45,997 bases of DNA from Parapedobacter luteus (GTDB lineage Bacteria > Bacteroidota > Bacteroidia > Sphingobacteriales > Sphingobacteriaceae). Both the position numbers and the translations under genes were made by a program. The stretch spans positions 1 to 45,997 of the forward strand of contig NZ_FUYS01000017.1 in NCBI RefSeq assembly GCF_900168055.1, given 5' to 3'. Of the stretch, positions 37,136 through 45,773 are shown piece by piece; position 1 is the first letter of the stretch, and every line of letters starts with the position of its first letter. Under the pieces are notes generated by a model, which saw nothing but the letters and a program-made list of their open reading frames with translations, had not been told where the DNA came from and did no database searches.

Positions 37136-38833
37136 ATGTACCTAAATATTACTGCAGAAAAAACGAATACCTATGATGCTATTGTCGTCGGCTCTGGTAT
37201 TAGTGGGGGTTGGTCGGCCAAGGAGCTAACCGAAAAGGGGCTGAAAGTACTCATGTTGGAGCGCGGCCGCAATATAGAGCATATCAAAGATTACGAAAAT
37301 ACCTTAAAGCAGCCCTGGGAGTTTAAGCATCGGGGGGAGCTGACTAATGAACAGAAGCGTACCCACCCCGTGCAGACCCGGCATGGGCACTACAATGAAT
37401 ACAACGAAAGTTTCTGGGTGAACGACGAAGAGAATCCATATGTGGAGGTGAAGCGGTTTGACTGGTTCAGGGGCTACCACGTTGGCGGGCGGTCGCTGAT
37501 GTGGGGGAGAGGGTGTTTACGGATGGGCGAAGTGGATTTTGAGGCAAACGCTAAAGAAGGGATAGGCGTGGACTGGCCTATCCGTTATCAAGATATTGCA
37601 CCTTGGTACGACTACGTGGAGCGCTTTGCGGGCATAAGTGGGCAGGCCGAAGGGCTGGCCCAATGCCCCGACGGGGTTTTTTTACCGCCCATGGAAATGA
37701 ACTGCGTGGAAAAGGAGGTCAAGAAGCGAATAGAAGCGCATTACAACCGGGAGCGGGTGCTGACGATTTTTAGGATGGCCAACCTGACCGTGCCGCACAA
37801 CGGCCGGGGCAAGTGCCAGAACCGAAACCTCTGCGCCCGGGGCTGTCCTTATGGCGCATATTTCAGCACGCAATCGGCCACGTTGCCTGCTGCCGTCGCG
37901 ACAGGAAATCTGACGTTGCGTCCATTTTCGGTAGTGAGCGAAATAATCTATGATAAGGAAACCAAAAGGGCAAAGGGTGTTCGGGTAATCGATGCGCAGA
38001 CTTTGGAAACTACGGAATATTACGCCAAGATCATCTTTCTGAATGCGTCGACGTTGGGAAGTACTTACATCCTCCTGAACTCGGTTTCGGATGCTTTTCC
38101 TGAAGGAATGGGTAATGGAAGCGGCCAATTGGGGCACAACTTAATGGACCATCACTTCAGGGTAGGTGCATCGGGCACGTTCGAAGGATTTGAAGATGTT
38201 TATTACTCCGGCAGAAGACCGGCGTCTGTATATGTGCCCCGCTACCGTAATTTTGGAAAAGATAAGCGTGATTATTTGCGGGGATTTGGAATGTCCGGCA
38301 GTGCGAGCCGTTCAGGATGGCAAAAAAACATTGCTGAACTGAGCTATGCGGAAGAAATAGAAGCACGGACAAAGCCGGGAGAGTGGCGTATGGGACTCGC
38401 AGGATGGGGTGAGACCCTTCCCTACTACGAGAATCGGGTGTGGCTGGATCATGCAAAAAAGGATAAATGGGGATTGCCACTGCTGGCCATTGATGCGGAG
38501 TTTAAGGAGAACGAGCTGAAGATGCGTGTGGATATGAAGAATGACGCTGCCGAAATGCTGGAAGTGGCTGGTTTGAAAAACATCAGTACCTATGATCGAC
38601 CTTCGCACCCGGGTGCATGTATCCATGAGATGGGTACCGCCCGAATGGGGCATGATCCGAGGACTTCAGTATTGAATAAATGGAACCAATTGCACGAGGT
38701 ACCTAACGTGTTTGTAACGGACGGAGCGTGCATGACATCTACGGGGAACCAAAATCCATCGCTTACCTACATGGCGCTCACTGCGCGGGCGTGCGACTAT
38801 GCTATCAGCGCGCTAAAAAAAGGAGACTTATGA
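37136..38833 (+). CDS. GMC-family FAD oxidoreductase, sugar/glucoside dehydrogenase catalytic subunit
   Basis: The 565-residue flavoprotein has an N-terminal dinucleotide fold (VVGSGISGG, G19-G25; LERGR) and no signal peptide. The GMC active site is seen as H497 in HEMGTARMG and N538/N540 in GNQNPSL. Between the domains C227, C233 and C237 (CQNRNLCARGC) match the C-x5-C-x3-C spacing of the 3Fe-4S ligands in FAD-dependent bacterial glucose dehydrogenases. This predicts electron transfer through an Fe-S cluster to a cytochrome c, none of which is encoded nearby. With the preceding Tat small subunit it should form a periplasmic sugar dehydrogenase, plausibly glucoside 3-dehydrogenase. Substrate and regiochemistry are inference. 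Confidence 0.88.
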   Translation: MYLNITAEKTNTYDAIVVGSGISGGWSAKELTEKGLKVLMLERGRNIEHIKDYENTLKQPWEFKHRGELTNEQKRTHPVQTRHGHYNEYNESFWVNDEENPYVEVKRFDWFRGYHVGGRSLMWGRGCLRMGEVDFEANAKEGIGVDWPIRYQDIAPWYDYVERFAGISGQAEGLAQCPDGVFLPPMEMNCVEKEVKKRIEAHYNRERVLTIFRMANLTVPHNGRGKCQNRNLCARGCPYGAYFSTQSATLPAAVATGNLTLRPFSVVSEIIYDKETKRAKGVRVIDAQTLETTEYYAKIIFLNASTLGSTYILLNSVSDAFPEGMGNGSGQLGHNLMDHHFRVGASGTFEGFEDVYYSGRRPASVYVPRYRNFGKDKRDYLRGFGMSGSASRSGWQKNIAELSYAEEIEARTKPGEWRMGLAGWGETLPYYENRVWLDHAKKDKWGLPLLAIDAEFKENELKMRVDMKNDAAEMLEVAGLKNISTYDRPSHPGACIHEMGTARMGHDPRTSVLNKWNQLHEVPNVFVTDGACMTSTGNQNPSLTYMALTARACDYAISALKKGDL

Positions 38834-39930
38834 CCAATAACCAACGTGCCCCGCTCCGCATACTTGTAGTGGGCTGTGGAAATATGGGGGCATCTCATGC
38901 CCATGCGTACCACGGACTGGAAGGTTTTCAGATCTGTGGCCTGGTTTCCCCCGGAAAGAGCAAAGAAGTCCTCAACGACGCGCTGGGAGGGGGTTATGCC
39001 TTATACGACAACTATTTGGAAGCGCTGAAGCTTACCAAGCCCGATGCGGTGTGTATCGCTACGTATCCTGATACACATGAGGCGTATGCAATCGCGGCTT
39101 TTGAGGCAGGAGCTCACGTATTTCTTGAGAAGCCGCTCGCGGACACGGTTGACGGCGCTTTGCGTGTGAAGGCCGCGGCTGTGGAACGTGGTAAAAAATT
39201 GGTGGTGGGTTATATTCTACGGCACCACCCTTCGTGGATGCGGTTTATTGCGGAAGCCCGCCGTTTGGGAACCCCGTTGGTTATGCGGATGAACTTAAAC
39301 CAGCAAAGCCACGGCGCCATGTGGGATACCCACCGTAATCTGATGAAGAGCCTTAGCCCCATTGTCGACTGCGGTGTGCATTATATCGATGTGATGTGCC
39401 AAATGGCGCCTGGGGTGCCAACGCAAGTGAGCGCGATAGGTGCACGACTGACGGATGACATTGCCGACACCAATTATAATTACGGCCAATTACAGCTTCG
39501 CTTTTCAGATGGATCGGTCGGTTGGTATGAAGCGGGTTGGGGGCCGATGATCAGCGAGACGGCTTACTTTGTAAAAGATGTTATCGGGCCTAAAGGTTCG
39601 GTCTCAATTGTGGCTGCTAACGCCCAGCAGGATGGAAAATCGGATGCTGTGGCGTCGCACACCAAGACGGAGCGACTGCGGTTGCATCATGCGGCTTTAG
39701 ATGGTGCCAATGAGTTTGTGGCGCCGGATGAATGGATCAGTATGGAAGACGAACCCGATCACCAGGAACTGTGTAATCGCGAACAGGCCTTTTTTCTTCG
39801 GGCCATCGTTGAAGATCTGGATCTTTCCCGTGCGACGGACGACGCCATCAACAGCCTGCGTATTGCGTTTGCTTGTGATGAATCGGTGCGTACAGGGCGG
39901 GTTGTGCAGCTGCCGGCCATGAATGCATAG
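38830..39930 (+). CDS. Gfo/Idh/MocA-family NAD(P)-dependent oxidoreductase
   Basis: The product is 366 residues from the ATG at 38830. That codon overlaps the GMC stop in ATGA, so the longer in-frame start at 38728 inside the GMC gene is rejected. The N-terminal Rossmann fold has VVGCGNMG. E100-K101-P102 is the family EKP motif with the catalytic lysine. D180 and H184 lie in VDCGVHYID of the C-terminal domain. There is no signal peptide, so it acts in the cytoplasm. Relatives reduce or oxidise keto-sugars and inositols; reduction or further conversion of an imported 3-keto-sugar is inferred from its neighbours. Confidence 0.9.
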   Translation: MTNNQRAPLRILVVGCGNMGASHAHAYHGLEGFQICGLVSPGKSKEVLNDALGGGYALYDNYLEALKLTKPDAVCIATYPDTHEAYAIAAFEAGAHVFLEKPLADTVDGALRVKAAAVERGKKLVVGYILRHHPSWMRFIAEARRLGTPLVMRMNLNQQSHGAMWDTHRNLMKSLSPIVDCGVHYIDVMCQMAPGVPTQVSAIGARLTDDIADTNYNYGQLQLRFSDGSVGWYEAGWGPMISETAYFVKDVIGPKGSVSIVAANAQQDGKSDAVASHTKTERLRLHHAALDGANEFVAPDEWISMEDEPDHQELCNREQAFFLRAIVEDLDLSRATDDAINSLRIAFACDESVRTGRVVQLPAMNA

Positions 39931-39959
39931 GAATTTTTGTACCTCATACTTAATTAGTC

Positions 39960-41060
39960 ATGTTTATTATCCCCTCTTTTCGCTGGGCGCGGCTGGCATG
40001 TTTAGGTGCTGGGCTTTTTGTGTCCCAAATCGTGGTGGGCCAGCAGGCCGACCAGTCGTATGAACGGTTGCAAAGTCAGTTTGAAAATTTGCAACACCAA
40101 TTTCAGCAGCTGAATAAGGTTATTGACGATCTGAATTGGATGCTCGGACTGGATGACTTTGCTTACATGGACAAAGTGCAACTTACAGGACCGCCACCAG
40201 CGGTGGAGCGGAATCCGACCGGCCAGGGTGCTGGCAATCCGTTGAAATTCATGGCCTATGTGTTTATCCCTAAACCTTTTAATCCTGATGATAAATACCC
40301 ATTGCTTGTATTGCCCCATGATGGCGTACATGGGAATTTCAGAACGGCATACGCGCATATCATCAAGGAGCTTATGATACAAGGGTATGTGGTGGTCGCC
40401 CCGGAATACCGGGGGAGTAGCGGATATGGCAGGGGATTTTACCAACAGATTGACTACGGCGGATTGGAGAATGAAGATGTGCGGGTGAGTAAAGATTTTA
40501 TGTTGGATCAGTATAGCTTCATTGATAAAAACCGGGTCGGTATCATGGGGTGGAGCCACGGAGGAATGATCACCTTGATGAATTTGTTTAATTTTCCGAA
40601 GGATTATAAAGTCGGGTTTGCCGGGGTGCCGGTAAGTGACCTTATCGCCCGTATGGGATATAAAAACGATGGATATCGGCAGTTGTACTCGGCAGATTAT
40701 CATTTGGGCAAAAGCGCCGACCAAAACGTGGCGGAATACCGGAAGCGTTCGCCGGTTTGGAATGCGGATAAGTTGGAAACCCCGTTGTTTGTACATGCAA
40801 ATACCAACGATGAGGATGTGAATGTGCTGGAGGTAGAACACCTGATCAAGTCCCTCCAAGCGGCAAATAAGACTTTCGAGTATGAAATATTCGAGAATAT
40901 GCCCGGCGGACATGTCTTTGACCGGCTGGATACTAAAAAGGCGGTGGAAGTCCGGTTGACGATCTATCAGTTTCTCGGGCGGTACTTAAAACCTAAGCAC
41001 CCATTCACCGACCCGACCTCGCTGTTGAAGGCGAGTTATTACCCGATGCCTTCGCCTTAG
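39960..41060 (+). CDS. Secreted alpha/beta hydrolase, prolyl-oligopeptidase (S9)-like
   Basis: This 366-residue protein has an N-terminal hydrophobic signal (LACLGAGLFVSQIVVGQ). A short coiled-coil at about 33-58 (YERLQSQFENLQHQFQQLNK) follows. The S9-type catalytic domain has PEYRGSSGYG, nucleophile S199 in GWSHGG, D284 or D286 in NTNDED, and H318 in GGHVF. The beta-propeller of true prolyl oligopeptidases is absent, so this is a short, single-domain form. It is 29 bp after the Gfo/Idh/MocA gene and likely the last gene of the operon. An esterase or deacylase role on the imported substrate is as likely as peptidase activity. Confidence 0.85.
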   Translation: MFIIPSFRWARLACLGAGLFVSQIVVGQQADQSYERLQSQFENLQHQFQQLNKVIDDLNWMLGLDDFAYMDKVQLTGPPPAVERNPTGQGAGNPLKFMAYVFIPKPFNPDDKYPLLVLPHDGVHGNFRTAYAHIIKELMIQGYVVVAPEYRGSSGYGRGFYQQIDYGGLENEDVRVSKDFMLDQYSFIDKNRVGIMGWSHGGMITLMNLFNFPKDYKVGFAGVPVSDLIARMGYKNDGYRQLYSADYHLGKSADQNVAEYRKRSPVWNADKLETPLFVHANTNDEDVNVLEVEHLIKSLQAANKTFEYEIFENMPGGHVFDRLDTKKAVEVRLTIYQFLGRYLKPKHPFTDPTSLLKASYYPMPSP

Positions 41061-41194
41061 CTGCCCCAATGGGAAATGGAATATAAGCGTACAATGTAAT
41101 CTGATTTTTTTTATTCTTGCTAATCAAAAACCAATCCCCCAAATGTAGCGGTGATGGCGGGGATGGAAAGAATACGCAAAGGGCTTGAAAGATC

Positions 41195-42955
41195 ATGGAT
41201 TACGCTTCATTGTTTCGCTTTATAATAGATTTTAGGACAACGTTTATTTTGATTGCCGGTTGGCCGTTGATGCTGGCTGCGCAACAGGCGCCAAAACTAA
41301 AAGTTGCCTTCCCCACTTCGGATAGTACGATCGTGGCGGAAGGCATTGCCTTTTTCAAAGGGCAGGCTGATCCTTCAGGTATGCTTTTCCTCAATGGCAA
41401 CGAAGTACAGGTATATCGCACCGGTATGTTTGCCGCGCCACTGCACCTGACCGAAGGGGACAATGAGCTGCATGTCCGGTACATTGTTGGTTCGGATACG
41501 GTGTGTCGGCGAATGGTTGTGGTTTATAAAAAGCCTGCTCCGCCCCAACCGACGAGCGGTTTTGCCATCGATGACGTGCGTCTATCGATGGAGGGGGATT
41601 TATGGTTGCAGCCCGGCGATTTACTACAGGTAGAAATGAAGGCTTCTCCGGGGATGAAAGCCACGTTTTATAAAGGTATTCCACTTTTTGAAGTGGACAC
41701 GGCAGATGCGGAGGTGGCGGGGATTTACCCGGGTGAATATGTGATCCAACCGTCCGATAGTTTGATGGAACAGGCTATTCGGTTTGTGTTATACGACGAA
41801 ACTACCCAACAAACGGTAACAAAGGACAGCCGCCAGCGGATTACTGTATTGAATCAATCCCATGCATTGACGGGCTTGACCAAGACCAATGATGTCCCCT
41901 TATTCTATGGCTTAGGCACCGATCGTTTGGGCGGAGCCAAGATGGGGTATCTAGATAGTCTGGTGAAGTTGGAAATAACAGGCAAAATGAACGATATGTA
42001 CCGGTTGAGGCTCTCTGAACAAGTGCAGGCTTACGTGCCGATAGATTTTGTTCGCTTGCAGCAAGGTGTACATTTTCGACCTTATTCGCTTACCGGTAGC
42101 TGGATGGTGTCGTCGGATAGCACGAACGATTTCATCCGCATTGGCCTGAATGAACGGCTTCCTTATACCGCAATTGTACAGCATGCGCCCACGCGCATCG
42201 TGGTGGATATTTATGGTGCGGTGTCTAACAGTAATTGGATAACACAGAAGGACAGCCTTATAGCGATTGAAAATGTGTGGTATGAGCAGGTTAGTAAAGA
42301 TGTATTTCGCGTATATATCGAGACGAAGCAACCACAATTGTGGGGATATGATGTGGGGTATAGCGGTACTCAGCTGGTCATCCGTGTAAAGGCCCAGCCT
42401 CCAAAGCTTGACCTTGGAAAGCTGCGCGTCGCCGTGGATGCAGGGCATGGCGGGCGTAATCGTGGCGCAACGGGAATGACAGGGGCACTGGAGAAAGACC
42501 TCAACTTATCCATGGCATTGAAATTAAAAACTGCCTTGGAAAGGATAGGCACGACGGTGATTATGACGCGGGAAACAGATCGGTCCTTCAACAACGGCGA
42601 CCGGCTGACGTGGCTCAAAGCGCAGCATCCGGATTTATTGATAAGTATTCACTGCAACGCCTCGGTAAACCCCTTGGTCCAGGGAACGTCTACCTATTAC
42701 CGGCATCACGCGTACCGGCCCCTGTCGCGCCATATTCTTGCCCAGTTGCGAAAACTGGGGTTGGCGGATTTCGGTAATGTAGGCGGATTTAATTTCGCAC
42801 TCAATGCGCCCACGGGATTTCCATCCGCTTTGGTGGAGGTAGCTTTTCTATCGAATCCGGCCGACGAGGAGCGGTTGTTGGATATTGGCTTTCATGATGA
42901 GGTCGCTGAGCGCATTGTGGATGGGCTGCGGGATTTTTTGGAGGCGGTTCAGTAA
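41195..42955 (+). CDS. N-acetylmuramoyl-L-alanine amidase (Amidase_3), secreted
   Basis: This 586-residue protein has an N-terminal signal-like segment (TFILIAGWPLMLAAQQ). A long N-terminal region of about 380 residues includes Ig-like or SH3-like and AMIN-like beta segments. The C-terminal Amidase_3 domain has zinc ligands H418 (DAGHGG), E433 (LEKDLN) and H486 (SIHCNA), and the catalytic E548 in LVEVAFLSNPADE. It cuts the bond between MurNAc and L-Ala, for cell separation or wall recycling. The N-terminal part is much longer than in minimal amidases and may hold the enzyme at the envelope. It is 135 bp after the hydrolase gene, with nothing recognisable between. Confidence 0.9.
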   Translation: MDYASLFRFIIDFRTTFILIAGWPLMLAAQQAPKLKVAFPTSDSTIVAEGIAFFKGQADPSGMLFLNGNEVQVYRTGMFAAPLHLTEGDNELHVRYIVGSDTVCRRMVVVYKKPAPPQPTSGFAIDDVRLSMEGDLWLQPGDLLQVEMKASPGMKATFYKGIPLFEVDTADAEVAGIYPGEYVIQPSDSLMEQAIRFVLYDETTQQTVTKDSRQRITVLNQSHALTGLTKTNDVPLFYGLGTDRLGGAKMGYLDSLVKLEITGKMNDMYRLRLSEQVQAYVPIDFVRLQQGVHFRPYSLTGSWMVSSDSTNDFIRIGLNERLPYTAIVQHAPTRIVVDIYGAVSNSNWITQKDSLIAIENVWYEQVSKDVFRVYIETKQPQLWGYDVGYSGTQLVIRVKAQPPKLDLGKLRVAVDAGHGGRNRGATGMTGALEKDLNLSMALKLKTALERIGTTVIMTRETDRSFNNGDRLTWLKAQHPDLLISIHCNASVNPLVQGTSTYYRHHAYRPLSRHILAQLRKLGLADFGNVGGFNFALNAPTGFPSALVEVAFLSNPADEERLLDIGFHDEVAERIVDGLRDFLEAVQ

Positions 42956-42996
42956 CCCACGATGTTTAGTCAATTTTGTCTTACCTTTGCCTGCAC

Positions 42997-44352
42997 ATGG
43001 ACGTAATGAATTGGAAACAATTGCTCTCCGCCAAGCGGTGGGGATACGAATCCCGCCAGGTAGATGATCAGCATGACGCGCGGTCCGAATTTCAGCGGGA
43101 CTACGATCGACTGATTTTTTCGTCGCCTTTTCGTAGACTTCAAAACAAAACACAAGTTTTCCCATTGCCGGGCAGTGTATTTGTACACAACAGGCTTACT
43201 CATAGCCTTGAAGTAGCTAGCGTAGGGCGATCGCTAGGGCGTATTTTTTATAATGAAATGCGTAGGGCAAATCCGGAGATAGACAACGAGATTCCCTATT
43301 TGCAGGAAGTGGGTAATATTGTATCCGCTGCATGTTTATCCCATGATTTAGGGAATCCCGCCTTTGGGCATTCGGGAGAGGCAGCTATTTCAAACTATTT
43401 TACAGATGGGATTGGGGTTGAATTTAAAGACCAAGTTACGCCGGCTGAATGGGCCGATCTGACTCACTTCGAAGGTAACGCTAATGCGCTGCGTATACTT
43501 ACGCATCCTTTTGCGGGTAAAGATGAGCACGGCTTTGCGCTGACTTATACGACATTGGCTGCCATTGTGAAATATCCGTGCGCCGCCATTGATGGGCACG
43601 ACAAAAATACACACCACCGAAAGAAGTATGGCTTCTTTAAATCTGAAGAGCCTGTCTTTGAAAAGATAGCGCAAGCGTTGGGGCTGATTAAAGATGCGGA
43701 CGTACAGACGGGCTATAAGCGTCATCCCTTGGTTTATCTGGTGGAAGCGGCGGACGACATCTGCTACAATATCATTGACCTTGAAGATGCCCATCGGCTT
43801 GGCATCTTGTCTTACGAACAGGTCGAGCGCCTGTTGTTGCCGGTTTGCCGCGATGACCAACTGGAAGGACGCTTAAAAAAACTTGCCGATTTTGATAGCC
43901 GGATAAGTTTGCTGCGGGCAAAGGCGATAAATACACTGATTATGTCTTGCGCAAAAGTCTTCGCAGAAAACCAAGATGCCCTTTTGCGGGGGCAGTTTGG
44001 CCAGCCGTTAATGGCTGCGGTAGATGTTGATTTGGTCAATGCCATGCGTGCGATCGAGCAGGTGTCGGTAGAAAAAATTTACAATGCGCAATCGGTCGTG
44101 CAAATTGAGGTTGCGGGCTATAAAGTCATGAACGGTCTATTGGAAGAGTTTATCCCCGCCTACCTCAAACAGGAGCGGACGAAATATGATACGAAGCTGC
44201 TGGCATTAATGCCCCAGCAGTTTTACACCCAACGGCAGGATACGTACGCTAAAATTCGGTCGGTACTTGATTTTGTTTCGGGGATGACTGACCTCTACGC
44301 CGTGGAGCTTTATCGGAAAATAAAAGGAATATCATTTCCCTCATTGGATTAA
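42997..44352 (+). CDS. dgt: Deoxyguanosinetriphosphate triphosphohydrolase (dGTPase), HD superfamily
   Basis: The product is 451 residues from the ATG at 42997. Starts at 43006 (MNWKQL) or the TTG at 42976 are also possible. The TACCTTTG at 42982-42989 resembles a -7 box and favours 42997 or 43006, though a matching -33 TTG is missing. HD-domain metal ligands are visible: H69 in NRLTHSLEV, and H116-D117 in LSHDLGNPAFGHSGE. A later aspartate lies in EAADDICYNIIDLEDAH. It splits dGTP to deoxyguanosine and triphosphate, controlling dNTP pools. The length matches long bacterial dGTPases. Confidence 0.9.
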   Translation: MDVMNWKQLLSAKRWGYESRQVDDQHDARSEFQRDYDRLIFSSPFRRLQNKTQVFPLPGSVFVHNRLTHSLEVASVGRSLGRIFYNEMRRANPEIDNEIPYLQEVGNIVSAACLSHDLGNPAFGHSGEAAISNYFTDGIGVEFKDQVTPAEWADLTHFEGNANALRILTHPFAGKDEHGFALTYTTLAAIVKYPCAAIDGHDKNTHHRKKYGFFKSEEPVFEKIAQALGLIKDADVQTGYKRHPLVYLVEAADDICYNIIDLEDAHRLGILSYEQVERLLLPVCRDDQLEGRLKKLADFDSRISLLRAKAINTLIMSCAKVFAENQDALLRGQFGQPLMAAVDVDLVNAMRAIEQVSVEKIYNAQSVVQIEVAGYKVMNGLLEEFIPAYLKQERTKYDTKLLALMPQQFYTQRQDTYAKIRSVLDFVSGMTDLYAVELYRKIKGISFPSLD

Positions 44353-44372
44353 GGCAAGGTACCGACCTTGCC
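44353..44372 (+). terminator. Perfect hairpin directly after dgt
   Basis: GGCAAGGT (44353-44360) pairs with ACCTTGCC (44365-44372) around a 4-nt loop, directly after the dgt stop codon. Only ATTTAGC follows, so termination would be weak. It could reduce or process read-through into the next gene. Confidence 0.6.
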
Positions 44373-44396
44373 ATTTAGCAAATGACGCGTTAGTTT

Positions 44397-45386
44397 ATGC
44401 ATACAACTCTATACAACCCATTCACCGACTTCCGGTTCGACAATAATAGCTGCTTCTTGAGCGGGCAGCCGTTGCAGTCGGTGGATGAACACATACAGGT
44501 CTTTCCGCACTGGCTCATGCGCAAGTTTGATTTGGAAGACAAGCCCTTCAAGCTGCTTGATGAAAGTATGCGTACCTATAAGCAATTGCAACTGCCATGT
44601 GCGACGGAAGTGGCTGAACGGATTGCCGAGCTGGATAGACAGGTGGAGCAAGCGTTTGACAGTGGGTACCATGCGGTAAAGGAGTTGGAGAGCGTATTGC
44701 TGTTTCAGTGGGTGGCTAAGATGGTGTATGGAGTTGTCTTTAATGAGATACAAGCAGGCATACGCCAGCAAATGCTTAGCGGAGAGGCCATGAATTTTTC
44801 ACAGGTACTGGCGCATAAATTTAAAAATTTGCACTTAATGCTGCAGTCGCTTATCAGGCCTATGCAGTTTGATGGTGCTATACCTTTTTCCGTGGTGGTT
44901 GTACCGGTGGACAATCCCGAAAATACATTCGGCTACCGCGACGAAATCAATACGTTGGTGTACTCACTTAGGATGAATGATTTTGGCCTTATCGTGTGCT
45001 TGCAGGATAATGGTACCAATAACGTATATCATGGGGAATACCTGGAAAAGATAACGGGGAAGGTGCTGCATCCGATTCAGTTTGAAGAATTATGCGCAAG
45101 GTATTTTTATTCGGCATATTTATTTAGCCGGTTGCCTGAATATACCGTATTGACGACGCCTGATATGGTATATGTCGAACCGATGCCGCTGGCCAGTATG
45201 AGCATGAGGCCGATGTTTGATCAATGGCAGGTGAAAACATTCGGGCAGGTACTCGAGAATTTTTGGAAGCCTTGGGGGTATTCGTTGTTCGAAATTATCA
45301 AAAATCCTGAACGGCCGATGTCGTTTTTGCTGGACGCCAACGGCGATTTTATCCCAGCAAATGCGATTTCACTGGAGAGAGAATGA
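44397..45386 (+). CDS. Conserved-looking protein of unknown function
   Basis: I do not recognise this 329-residue protein. It starts MHTTLYNPFTDFRFDNNSCF and continues FLSGQPLQS. It has no signal peptide and no long membrane segment, so it is probably cytoplasmic. It is rich in aromatic and acidic residues. A segment rich in hydrophobics lies in the middle (IPFSVVVVPVDNPENTFGYR). The C-terminal part includes YFYSAYLFSRLPEYTVLTTP. Codon use and base composition match the neighbours. It lies 44 bp after dgt, separated by a hairpin. No function is proposed. Confidence 0.8.
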   Translation: MHTTLYNPFTDFRFDNNSCFLSGQPLQSVDEHIQVFPHWLMRKFDLEDKPFKLLDESMRTYKQLQLPCATEVAERIAELDRQVEQAFDSGYHAVKELESVLLFQWVAKMVYGVVFNEIQAGIRQQMLSGEAMNFSQVLAHKFKNLHLMLQSLIRPMQFDGAIPFSVVVVPVDNPENTFGYRDEINTLVYSLRMNDFGLIVCLQDNGTNNVYHGEYLEKITGKVLHPIQFEELCARYFYSAYLFSRLPEYTVLTTPDMVYVEPMPLASMSMRPMFDQWQVKTFGQVLENFWKPWGYSLFEIIKNPERPMSFLLDANGDFIPANAISLERE

Positions 45387-45426
45387 TCGCGAGGATAATT
45401 GATGCTTGATTTTTATTCAATTTTAT

Positions 45427-45458
45427 TTGGCATCAACAGGTAAAAATGGCTACCTTTG
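45427..45458 (+). promoter_or_regulatory. Bacteroidota-type promoter P1 upstream of the right edge
   Basis: TTG (45427-45429), 21-bp spacer, TACCTTTG (45451-45458). Just upstream, TTGATGC (45399-45405) and GCATCAA (45430-45436) can pair across the -33 region, which could act as a terminator for the preceding gene. Confidence 0.55.
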
Positions 45459-45574
45459 ATGCCCTGCTTTTTTGAAAAGTAGGTTGTTGTTCATTGAGAA
45501 GGAATTACCAGAAAAAGGGAAGAGCTGATAATTAAGTGATTAGATGTTTTTTGATAGAAATTTTGAAAAACATT

Positions 45575-45604
45575 TTGAATATCAAAAAAACTCTTCTACT
45601 TTTG
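45575..45604 (+). promoter_or_regulatory. Bacteroidota-type promoter P2, probable rRNA operon
   Basis: TTG (45575-45577), 19-bp spacer, TACTTTTG (45597-45604): a full consensus match. The upstream 50 bp is very A/T-rich (UP-like), and the downstream sequence GCAGCCCGCAAACGG resembles that after P3. Confidence 0.75.
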
Positions 45605-45742
45605 CAGCCCGCAAACGGGGAAACGGTAAGAAGTTTTGAGTTTGCGGTTGTTTTTTGAACGGTTTGGGTAAGGTTTTGCGGTTGTTTGGGGGCGTTTGGT
45701 TTCCGGGCGTTTCGGGGGGTAAAAAAAAAAGTAAAATTTTTT

Positions 45743-45773
45743 TTGGTGGAATAAAAAAAGCTCCTTACCTTTG
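45743..45773 (+). promoter_or_regulatory. Bacteroidota-type promoter P3, probable rRNA operon
   Basis: TTG (45743-45745), 20-bp spacer, TACCTTTG (45766-45773), preceded by A- and T-runs. It is 169 bp downstream of P2 and followed by GCAGTCCCAAACGG, echoing P2. Tandem strong promoters of this type are usual for rRNA operons. Confidence 0.75.

Noticed and set aside
40002-40913. 303-codon open frame on the minus strand
   Set aside because: It is fully antisense to the S9-like hydrolase gene, which has a complete catalytic triad; the minus-strand product has no recognisable domain or signal peptide.
42982-42989. TACCTTTG as promoter of dgt
   Set aside because: The -7 match is perfect, but no -33 TTG is present at 19-21 bp, so it is used only as supporting evidence for the start codon.
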